Part shown: piece after piece, positions 1 to 5,529 of the stretch | How the letters are laid out: every line of letters starts with the position of its first letter | Position numbering within the stretch: the first letter of the stretch is position 1 | Assembly: GCA_013153955.1 (NCBI GenBank) | Contig: JAADDM010000117.1 | Coordinates: 1-5,628, forward strand | Source: Gammaproteobacteria bacterium | GTDB lineage: Bacteria > Pseudomonadota > Gammaproteobacteria > Thiomicrospirales > Thiomicrospiraceae | DNA: 5,628 bases | Direction: 5' to 3' | The notes under the pieces: model-generated | What the model was told of the DNA's origin: nothing | Seen by the model: the letters and a program-made list of their open reading frames with translations, nothing else | Databases searched by the model: none | Program-made: the position numbers and the translations under genes

Positions 1-171
1 GAAAAGGGTCGGGAAGTTTGGCTGGAAAAACGGGTCAGAGGAAAGGCGCTAGAAGCGGTTTTGAATAAGATAAAGAAAGATTTAACCCGTGTGTTAGATA
101 AACGCGAGCAGCTATTTTTAGATGAGTTAGCCGCGCAAGGGGTGATTGGAAAGGCTAAAAACTCCGACTAA
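1..171 (+). CDS. fliJ: FliJ, flagellar export chaperone (3' end only)
   Basis: Partial gene: the window begins inside it and frame 1 stays open for 56 codons to a TAA at 169-171. The fragment is strongly charged and helical (for example VRGKALEAVLNKIKKDLTRV), with no membrane segment, as expected for the C-terminal half of the FliJ coiled coil. FliJ is a cytoplasmic part of the flagellar type III export apparatus; it contacts the FliI ATPase and helps recycle export chaperones. The identification rests mostly on position, since fliJ normally lies directly before fliK in fliHIJK operons, and on the charged helical composition. There is little sequence-specific signature in this fragment. It could in principle be another coiled-coil protein, but the context makes FliJ much the most likely. 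Confidence 0.8.
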   Translation, partial: EKGREVWLEKRVRGKALEAVLNKIKKDLTRVLDKREQLFLDELAAQGVIGKAKNSD

Positions 172-226
172 TTCTCATAATAGGCATGTATATTGCTTTT
201 CCAGAGTTAAATATAACAGCAAAGAT

Positions 227-230
227 GGGA
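227..230 (+). promoter_or_regulatory. Ribosome binding site of fliK
   Basis: GGGA with 8 bases before ATG 239. It supports the 239 start over the upstream in-frame TTG at 146. Confidence 0.5.
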
Positions 231-238
231 AACCTATT

Positions 239-1978
239 ATGCTAGTAATCAAACAAGAGAGTACTAAAGAGCCTGGCCTGCTTGGCTTGTCGCAGGGGCA
301 AGTTAAAGATAATCCGGTGGATGAGCATGGGCAAACTTTGCCTAAAGAGGCAAGTTTTTCTAGTCTGTTCGCTTCTATGTTTGGTGGGGCTAATAAAGAT
401 AGCTCATCAAGCTTATTGACAGAGCCAGGTGCGCTTGGCAGTGCCTCTTCTGTTGAGCAGGAACTTGGTGCTGAGTCTGAGCTATTTAGGTTGTCTGATA
501 TCTCCTTTAACTCCGTAGAGGATGGGGTAGAGATAGGCGAGTTTTTATCACCTGAAAGTAAATTGACGTCAAGCATAGCTGAGAAAAACGAGCTAATGCC
601 TCTATCAAGCTCATCAGGTGTGGTCTCGGATATTGAGAGTGAAGTGCTGGAAGGTCAATTAATGTTGAGTACATCGACGACTCCTGCTGACTCTTTATTA
701 AGTGCGGGGGATGTTGCCAAACAGCAGGCGATTTTGACAAGTAAACCAACGCTTCAGTCTGAAACAACCAGGCCTGCTCAAATGGCTTCTTCGAAAGAGA
801 TAGGTTTAACAGTAATGGATCAGGCTGCTTTCATGACTGAAACTCCTACTGAAGAGTTGAGTGCAGAGTTCGATTCTCTGCAGGCTGCAACAGTGGGGTT
901 ACAGGGGCATGATAATCAGGGCGCGCGTGCAGAGGGTTTTACGTCAAATGAGGCTGGTTTAGCCTTAGATACGACAGAGGTGGAACGTGCTTTATCGGAA
1001 GGTATTCCTTCTATTCTTACGGTTTCTGATGCAACTGCTGATACTGTGTCGAGTACTCCTTTTGGTTCAGAAGTGAAGCTGGCTTTAAAGTCTGAAACTA
1101 AGCCTGAAGTTAAGTTTTTAGATGTCGAAAATATGAATGAAGCAAGTACGCTTGAGTTTAAGAATGAGCAAACTGTTGTCGCGGGCTCAATGGTTGATGA
1201 ATCTAAGGGGGCTATCCCTGTCAGTGCTGCAGCAGCACGATCTAATTCAACACAAAATGCATTAGCGGGCCAAACACATTGGGGTGCTCAGGGTTCAGAT
1301 ACGCAAGTGTCCTCTAATGGGGGGGCTCAAACCTCATCACAGAGTGGTCAAGGACAGCAAGGCCAGTCTAGTGGGCAGCAAAATATGATGTTTGCTCAAG
1401 CTGTTCAAGAGCAGCGACAGTTGTCTGCTTCTCAGCAGGCAGCTGTTAAGGCCGTTGATGAGGCGGTGGCAAAAGCAGATGGCAAGGATGCTTTAGTGGG
1501 TACAAATGTTGTCTCGACAGAGAGAAGAGGGACGTTGCCTACGGGATTGCAGGCTATTACACAGCCGATTAAACACCCTCAGTGGGGACAAGCATTGGGT
1601 CAAAGAGTGGTGTTCATGGCAAACAGTAATTTGCAGCAAGCACAAATTACATTGAATCCCGAAAAGCTTGGGCATATCCAAGTGGTTCTACAGTTAGATA
1701 AAGATAATCAAATGAACGTCTCTTTAACGGCCCAAAATGGCACAACACGTGAAGCGATGGAGAGTGCTTTGCCTAAGCTACGAGAGATGCTTGAGCAAGC
1801 GGGTGTCACATTGGGCTCTATGGATGTGAGTGATGAACGTCAATTTTCAGAATCAAAAGAAGAGCAAGGTGCTCAAGGTCAAACGAATTTAAGTGCAGAT
1901 TCAAATGATGAGCCCTCAGAAGAAGAACATTTAACAACGATAAAAACAACCGATAATATTGTCGATTATTACGCCTAG
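239..1978 (+). CDS. fliK: FliK, flagellar hook-length control protein
   Basis: 579 residues from ATG 239. FliK is exported during hook assembly, measures hook length, and switches FlhB from hook-type to filament-type substrates. The C-terminal hook domain (Flg_hook family) spans about residues 448-530. It includes the hallmark LNPEKLG at 472-478, followed by a hydrophobic strand (HIQVVLQL), a stretch of the NVSLTAQNGTTREAM type, and a helix ending in LPKLREMLEQAGV. Residues 1 to about 440 are low-complexity, rich in Ser, Glu, Thr and Ala, with a Gln/Gly/Ser-rich linker at about 358-381; this is typical of the poorly conserved ruler part. The tail after about 530 is acidic. I prefer ATG 239 to an in-frame TTG at 146: the TTG would overlap fliJ by 26 bp and add 31 residues (HNRHVYCF and similar) unlike a FliK start, while ATG 239 has GGGA 8 bases upstream. 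The stop TAG overlaps the ribosome binding site of the next gene. The protein is longer than E. coli FliK (about 375 residues). Confidence 0.93.
   Translation: MLVIKQESTKEPGLLGLSQGQVKDNPVDEHGQTLPKEASFSSLFASMFGGANKDSSSSLLTEPGALGSASSVEQELGAESELFRLSDISFNSVEDGVEIGEFLSPESKLTSSIAEKNELMPLSSSSGVVSDIESEVLEGQLMLSTSTTPADSLLSAGDVAKQQAILTSKPTLQSETTRPAQMASSKEIGLTVMDQAAFMTETPTEELSAEFDSLQAATVGLQGHDNQGARAEGFTSNEAGLALDTTEVERALSEGIPSILTVSDATADTVSSTPFGSEVKLALKSETKPEVKFLDVENMNEASTLEFKNEQTVVAGSMVDESKGAIPVSAAAARSNSTQNALAGQTHWGAQGSDTQVSSNGGAQTSSQSGQGQQGQSSGQQNMMFAQAVQEQRQLSASQQAAVKAVDEAVAKADGKDALVGTNVVSTERRGTLPTGLQAITQPIKHPQWGQALGQRVVFMANSNLQQAQITLNPEKLGHIQVVLQLDKDNQMNVSLTAQNGTTREAMESALPKLREMLEQAGVTLGSMDVSDERQFSESKEEQGAQGQTNLSADSNDEPSEEEHLTTIKTTDNIVDYYA
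1319..1325 (+). repeat. G7 homopolymer in fliK
   Basis: Seven Gs spanning an Asn-Gly-Gly-Ala stretch, just before the Gln/Gly/Ser-rich linker of FliK. A one-base slip would remove the C-terminal hook domain. Confidence 0.9.
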
Positions 1979-1981
1979 GAG
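1977..1981 (+). promoter_or_regulatory. Ribosome binding site of the chemoreceptor gene, overlapping the fliK stop
   Basis: AGGAG lies 6 bases before ATG 1988, and its first two bases belong to the TAG stop of fliK. An ATG at 1983 is out of frame and meets a stop after two codons, so 1988 is the start. The overlap suggests that ribosomes finishing fliK reinitiate on the receptor gene. Confidence 0.7.
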
Positions 1982-1987
1982 CATGAG

Positions 1988-2992
1988 ATGACTTTTTTAA
2001 ATACGATGACAAAATGGGTAGCGGCAACATCGGCCGTTGTAAGTACTTCGGTACTTGCAGATTCAACCATTGCTGGCATGCCCGCGATAGGATTTGTCGC
2101 ACTTTCAGTTATTATCACGGCTGTGATTGTCGGTGCTTTGGTCTATCTTCTTTGGTGTAATAAGTCTGGGGTGTGTGAACAGACGGATTTGGTTGATGAG
2201 ATTAATGATATTGTGCGTGGTGAAGATTTTGCAACCACGGTAACTTCAGAGAATACGGACCCTAAATTACTGAGCGCAATTAATGGACTTCTTGAAGCGG
2301 CTTCAAATGGAATAACAATGAAGATGATTGAGAAATCTCAAGTTGAATCAAAGGTTGCAGAGCTTGAAGGTCAGATGGAAGAGCTAAATGAAACCTTGGC
2401 GGCATGTTATGCTCAACAGTCATCAGCCCCTGCGGCCGTTGCTTGTTTTGATAACTCTGAATTGATGAACTTATCCGATAAGTTAGGGACGGTCGTCGAT
2501 CAAGCGAATACAAGTTCAAATGAAGTCATGGTGGCTGCGGGCACGGTGATAACGGAAGTCGGTGGTTTGACAGGGGATGTGACGCATGCTTCAGAGGTCA
2601 TTAAGCATCTTGAAGAGGACAGTAATAATATCGGAACAGTCTTAGTCTTGATTCGAGATATTGCTGAGCAGACAAATTTACTGGCTTTGAATGCCGCGAT
2701 TGAGGCGGCACGCGCAGGTGAGCATGGTCGAGGTTTTGCGGTGGTTGCAGATGAAGTTAGAATCCTTGCTGGAAAAACACAGCAGGCAACAACTGAGATT
2801 CAGGGGATTATTGAAGAGCTTCAGCAGCGTGCTCGCAGTGCGGTACAGGTGATGGAGAGCAGTCAGGACCGCGTGGGGAATACCCAAAACCAAGCGGGGA
2901 TTGTGAATGATATATTAAATGGTATTGTTACAAACCTTTCTGAGTTAAAATCTGCGCAGAATGCACTTTCAAATGCAATTAGAAATAGTTAA
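1988..2992 (+). CDS. Short membrane-anchored methyl-accepting chemotaxis-like protein without a ligand-binding domain
   Basis: 334 residues. Residues 8-24 look like a signal peptide ending VLA|DS (possible cleavage after A24), followed by one strong membrane segment at about 33-56. The periplasmic part would be only some 10 residues, so no sensor domain is present. If the signal is not cleaved, the two hydrophobic segments form a hairpin with both ends in the cytoplasm. Residues about 67-108 resemble a divergent HAMP linker (LVDEINDIVRGEDF, then DPKLLSAINGLL). A coiled coil follows at about 112-138, then a Pro/Ala/Ser break at 141-156. Residues about 158-334 form the MCP signalling hairpin; its tip is near IAEQTNLLALNAAIEAARAG (225-244), followed by EHGRGFAVVADEVR. 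This tip binds CheA and CheW in known receptors. The arms are short (about 11-13 heptads), there is no C-terminal CheR-docking pentapeptide, and no clear methylation motif is visible. Cysteines are at 57, 63, 140 and 153. The gene sits 9 bp after fliK and 55 bp before motA, so co-expression with the stator is likely. The ligand or signal is unknown. Confidence 0.9.
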   Translation: MTFLNTMTKWVAATSAVVSTSVLADSTIAGMPAIGFVALSVIITAVIVGALVYLLWCNKSGVCEQTDLVDEINDIVRGEDFATTVTSENTDPKLLSAINGLLEAASNGITMKMIEKSQVESKVAELEGQMEELNETLAACYAQQSSAPAAVACFDNSELMNLSDKLGTVVDQANTSSNEVMVAAGTVITEVGGLTGDVTHASEVIKHLEEDSNNIGTVLVLIRDIAEQTNLLALNAAIEAARAGEHGRGFAVVADEVRILAGKTQQATTEIQGIIEELQQRARSAVQVMESSQDRVGNTQNQAGIVNDILNGIVTNLSELKSAQNALSNAIRNS

Positions 2993-3034
2993 AAGTTTAG
3001 TTTCACAAGCTTGATTGAAGATAAGACAGACATA

Positions 3035-3041
3035 GAGTGAG
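3035..3041 (+). promoter_or_regulatory. Ribosome binding site of motA
   Basis: GAGTGAG is followed by 6 bases and ATG 3048. It lies in the 55-bp gap after the receptor gene. Confidence 0.5.
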
Positions 3042-3047
3042 TCAAAA

Positions 3048-3899
3048 ATGAAAGCAATCGTTGGTACATTAGTTGTTATTGCAACCTTACTAGGGGGGTA
3101 TCTACCCCACGGTAGCTTTGCCATATTGATTCAGCCGCTTGAAGTGGTCATTATCTGTGGGGGTGCGATTGGTGCCTATATCATTGCGAACCCAGGTTGG
3201 GTTGTTAAAGCAGGTTTTGCGGATAGTTTAGGGCTTGCAAAGCCCTCGCCTATTACGAAAGAGCTTTATATGGAGATGCTTGGTTTACTGTTTAAAATAT
3301 TCAACAAGGCGCGTCGTGAAGGCTTAATGTCGATTGAGGCGGATGTTGAAGATCCGCATTCAAGTGAGCTATTTAATAGCGCTCCTTTAGTTGCAGCAGA
3401 CCATCACGCGGTTGATTTTATATGTGATTACTTACGTTTAATGATTAGTGGGGCAAGTAACCCTTATCAATTAGAAGATCTGATGATTCTGGAATTAGAT
3501 TTACATCACCATGAAGCATTGATGCCAAGCGGGGCGATTAAAAACGTTTCTGAAGGCTTGCCTGCTTTTGGTATCGTTGCCGCTGTACTCGGGATTATCG
3601 TTACCATGAACTACTTAGATGCGGGACCTTTAGAGATTGCCCACCACATGTCTGTTGCACTGGTTGGAACATTCTTGGGTATCCTAATCGCTTATGGATT
3701 TATTGCACCAATGTCTGCGGCCCTAGCAGATAGAGCAGAGGCGGGGAGTGCTTTTTATGGTGTGATTAAGACAGGATTGATGGCTAATTTGAATGGCTAT
3801 GCGCCTCAGGTTGCGGTTGAGTTTGGCCGTAAGGCGATTCCGAGTCATGAGCGCCCAACGTTTGCAGAAGTAGACGAATTCTTACAGAGCCAGAAGTAA
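3048..3899 (+). CDS. motA: MotA, flagellar motor stator subunit
   Basis: 283 residues, close to the 295 of E. coli MotA. MotA forms the ring around MotB in the inner membrane stator; ion flow through the complex drives its interaction with FliG. Four membrane segments are visible at about 3-19, 30-47, 172-190 and 202-220, with a large cytoplasmic loop between the second and third. Residues known from E. coli to matter are all present with an offset of one: R89 and E97 in the loop (R90 and E98 in E. coli), which pair with FliG charges, and P172 (in LPAFGIVAAV) and P221 (in FIAPMSAAL), equivalent to P173 and P222. The C-terminal segment NLNGYAPQVAVEFGRK is also nearly identical to the E. coli one. 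The overall pattern is closer to the proton-type MotA of enterobacteria than to sodium-type PomA. The product would be made with MotB, encoded 33 bp downstream. Confidence 0.97.
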   Translation: MKAIVGTLVVIATLLGGYLPHGSFAILIQPLEVVIICGGAIGAYIIANPGWVVKAGFADSLGLAKPSPITKELYMEMLGLLFKIFNKARREGLMSIEADVEDPHSSELFNSAPLVAADHHAVDFICDYLRLMISGASNPYQLEDLMILELDLHHHEALMPSGAIKNVSEGLPAFGIVAAVLGIIVTMNYLDAGPLEIAHHMSVALVGTFLGILIAYGFIAPMSAALADRAEAGSAFYGVIKTGLMANLNGYAPQVAVEFGRKAIPSHERPTFAEVDEFLQSQK

Positions 3900-3932
3900 A
3901 CTTTTTAAACCGCTAAAGTAGATGAAACGTCA

Positions 3933-4814
3933 ATGAGTGATGAACAGTCCATAATTATCAAACGCTTAAATAAGTGCCCCCATGTTGCGCATGGTGGGGC
4001 ATGGAAGATTGCGTTTGCAGACTTTATGACGGCTGCGATGGCTTTCTTCTTAATGCTTTGGGTTTTGGGAGGGGTCAACGATGAAGAGATGAAGGCCATG
4101 GCTGAATACTTTAGGGATCCAACTGTCATTGAGGCATCCCCTTCAACCCTGGTGGAATCTAAAGAGGCTGGTCAGACAGCGGATGCCATGATAGATATGG
4201 GGGGGTTCAAAGATGCTCCGAAAGGGACTGAGGGAGATGAAGATGGTTCAGGTAAAGCCAATGAAACCGCCCAGCTGGAAGCGATGAAAGACGCGTTAGA
4301 GCAGAAGATTGATGCCAGTGAAGCCTTAAGCCAGTTTAAAGAGCAGTTAAAAATTGATATCACACCTAATGGTTTGCAAATTCAAATACTAGATGACCGT
4401 AAACGTCCGATGTTCGGTTCAGGAGTAGACATTCCTAAGGAGTACGCTTCTAACTTACTGAGAGAGGTAGGGTCTGTTCTTGCAAGTACTACAAATAAGA
4501 TTAGCATTGCGGGACATACTGACTCTTCTGGTTATCATGCAAGCTCCGAGTATACCAACTGGGAGCTGTCTGCTGATAGAGCAAATGCTGCAAGAAGGCT
4601 GTTACTAGATGGGGGGGTTAACTCAGATAGAATTGCGCAAGCAGTTGGAATGGCAGATACCATCCCCTTTGATAAAGAAAATCCGTATAATCCAAGAAAT
4701 AGACGAATTAGTATCATCGTCTTAAATAAAGAAGCCGAAGAGCGGTTGCGTAGTTTAAGCGATGCCCCTCAAATAGAAGATTTGAGTGATCAAACACTAT
4801 TAACAGGGCATTAA
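3933..4814 (+). CDS. motB: MotB, flagellar motor stator subunit (proton-type)
   Basis: 293 residues (E. coli 308). MotB carries the ion-binding aspartate of the stator and anchors it to peptidoglycan. The single membrane helix is at about 26-46 (WKIAFADFMTAAMAFFLMLW), with D30 equivalent to E. coli D32. The surrounding ADFMTAAMAFF matches proton-type MotB rather than sodium-type PomB, so proton coupling is inferred. An amphipathic plug-like segment follows at about 50-65 (EEMKAMAEYFRDP). Residues 70 to about 135 form a variable linker. The OmpA-like peptidoglycan-binding domain is at about 140-265, with GHTDSSG at 194-200, WELSADRANAARR at 210-222 and PRNRRISI at 254-261. Only ATG 3933 is possible in this region, because an in-frame stop lies at 3906; the ribosome binding site is weak. 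Two 7-base G tracts lie inside the gene, at 4199-4205 and 4611-4617. Confidence 0.97.
   Translation: MSDEQSIIIKRLNKCPHVAHGGAWKIAFADFMTAAMAFFLMLWVLGGVNDEEMKAMAEYFRDPTVIEASPSTLVESKEAGQTADAMIDMGGFKDAPKGTEGDEDGSGKANETAQLEAMKDALEQKIDASEALSQFKEQLKIDITPNGLQIQILDDRKRPMFGSGVDIPKEYASNLLREVGSVLASTTNKISIAGHTDSSGYHASSEYTNWELSADRANAARRLLLDGGVNSDRIAQAVGMADTIPFDKENPYNPRNRRISIIVLNKEAEERLRSLSDAPQIEDLSDQTLLTGH
4199..4205 (+). repeat. G7 homopolymer in motB (linker)
   Basis: Seven Gs covering M89-G90-G91 of MotB. A slip would leave the membrane helix and plug but remove the peptidoglycan-binding domain. Confidence 0.9.
4611..4617 (+). repeat. G7 homopolymer in motB (OmpA-like domain)
   Basis: Seven Gs covering G227-G228-V229 of MotB, inside the peptidoglycan-binding domain. 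Confidence 0.9.
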
Positions 4815-4879
4815 TAAACTGAAGTCTTGAGTGCGATGAGTGTTTAAGCAGGCTTTAATTGTCAACAAATGAGTAAAAA

Positions 4880-4883
4880 AGGG
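4880..4883 (+). promoter_or_regulatory. Ribosome binding site of fliL
   Basis: AGGG with 7 bases before ATG 4891. It lies at the end of the longest gap in the window (76 bp after motB), in which I see no convincing promoter or terminator. Confidence 0.5.
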
Positions 4884-4890
4884 TTTCACG

Positions 4891-5520
4891 ATGTCAGATG
4901 AAGAAGTAGTTGAAGAGAAAAAAAGTGGGGGTAAAGGTCTTGTTATTGCCTTGCTAGTCGTTGTTATCCTTCTACTTGTTGGTGTGGGCGTACTTGTATT
5001 TATGTTGCTGGGTGCCAGCCACGATAAAGAAGCAGGTGCAGCAGATACAGAGGTTCATGCTGAAGCAGGTCATGGCGAAGAAGATGCTGCTGGGCATGGT
5101 GATGGACATGGCGATGGACATGGCGAAGAAGAGGGTCATGCAAAAAGTTACTCTCCAAACTACAAGCAGTTTGAGCCGCCTGCGCCAGAAACCCCCCCAA
5201 GCTATTTCATTATGGATAAGTTTGTCGTTAACTTTAATGGGGATGGAAAGGCGAAGTTTTTAGCCGTTGATTTACAGTTTATGTCTTACTATGTTCCCGT
5301 TGTTGGGCCTGATGGAGAGATGGAACACCTTCGACCAATTTTAAAAAATGATATTCAGCGCTTATTACGCAATCAGCATTTTAACGAGTTAGACAAGCCT
5401 GATGGTCCTGATCATTTAAGAGAAGAGATTCTTAAGGTAACCCGAAAAGTACTTGAGCAGCATAATATTTATCCAGATTTGCTAGAAGATGTCTATCTGA
5501 CCCGCTTTGTGATGCAGTAA
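4891..5520 (+). CDS. fliL: FliL, flagellar basal body-associated stator protein, with a His-rich linker
   Basis: 209 residues, longer than E. coli FliL (about 154). FliL is a single-pass inner membrane protein that surrounds or supports the MotAB stator and raises torque under load. A short charged cytoplasmic N-terminus (1-15) precedes a strong membrane helix at about 16-40. Residues about 43-85 form a periplasmic linker rich in His, Gly, Glu and Asp, with histidines at 44, 56, 61, 69, 73, 77 and 83; this accounts for much of the extra length. A Pro-rich stretch (93-103) leads into the FliL domain at about 104-209, which shows SYFIMDKFVVNF, FLAVDLQFMSYY, a helix around LRPILKNDIQRLL, and the typical end VYLTRFVMQ. 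The gene stops 9 bp before fliM, and its TAA forms part of the fliM ribosome binding site, as is common for the fliL-fliM pair. Confidence 0.95.
   Translation: MSDEEVVEEKKSGGKGLVIALLVVVILLLVGVGVLVFMLLGASHDKEAGAADTEVHAEAGHGEEDAAGHGDGHGDGHGEEEGHAKSYSPNYKQFEPPAPETPPSYFIMDKFVVNFNGDGKAKFLAVDLQFMSYYVPVVGPDGEMEHLRPILKNDIQRLLRNQHFNELDKPDGPDHLREEILKVTRKVLEQHNIYPDLLEDVYLTRFVMQ
5089..5124 (+). repeat. 12-bp tandem repeat in fliL encoding a (D/A)GHG unit
   Basis: Two perfect copies of GATGGACATGGC (5101-5112 and 5113-5124) follow a degenerate copy at 5089-5100 that matches 9 of 12 bases. They encode residues 67-78 of FliL. A 14-bp block, CATGGCGAAGAAGA, also occurs twice, at 5071-5084 and 5119-5132. The DNA-level identity suggests the linker grew by slippage or unequal exchange. 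Confidence 0.85.
5192..5198 (+). repeat. C7 homopolymer in fliL
   Basis: Seven Cs in the Thr-Pro-Pro codons (101-103) at the entry to the FliL domain. A slip would remove that domain. Confidence 0.9.
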
Positions 5521-5522
5521 GG
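5518..5522 (+). promoter_or_regulatory. Ribosome binding site of fliM, overlapping the fliL stop
   Basis: TAAGG, made of the fliL stop codon plus two bases, lies 7 bases before ATG 5530. This arrangement favours translational coupling of fliL and fliM. Confidence 0.6.
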
Positions 5523-5529
5523 TTGTATT

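Noticed and set aside
212..217. TATAAC as a -10 box before fliK
   Set aside because: No -35 element at a proper distance; the AT-rich gap could produce this by chance.
146..238. Extended FliK N-terminus from TTG 146
   Set aside because: It would overlap fliJ by 26 bp, uses a rare start codon, and adds residues unlike a FliK start; ATG 239 has its own ribosome binding site.
1983..1991. ATG 1983 as the receptor start or as a mini-ORF
   Set aside because: It is out of frame, encodes two residues, and the ribosome binding site is better placed for ATG 1988.
3006..3013. CAAGCTTG palindrome between the receptor gene and motA
   Set aside because: An 8-bp palindrome without flanking symmetry or a T-run; neither a terminator nor a clear operator.
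2991..3024. Sigma-28-like promoter before motA (AAAAGTTT ... GAAGATAA)
   Set aside because: Both boxes resemble the flagellar consensus, but the spacing is 18 bases instead of about 11, so the pair is unlikely to work.
3011..3038. Sigma-70-like promoter before motA (TTGATT ... TAGAGT)
   Set aside because: Only 4 of 6 matches in each box, and it would start transcription almost on the motA start codon.
4815..4839. Sigma-28-like promoter before fliL (TAAA ... TGCGATGA)
   Set aside because: Only 5 of 8 bases match in each box and the spacing is about two bases short.
4823..4850. Hairpin in the motB-fliL gap (CTTGAG ... TTTAAG)
   Set aside because: The stem is about 6 bp with wobble pairs and is not followed by a run of T, so it is not a supported terminator.
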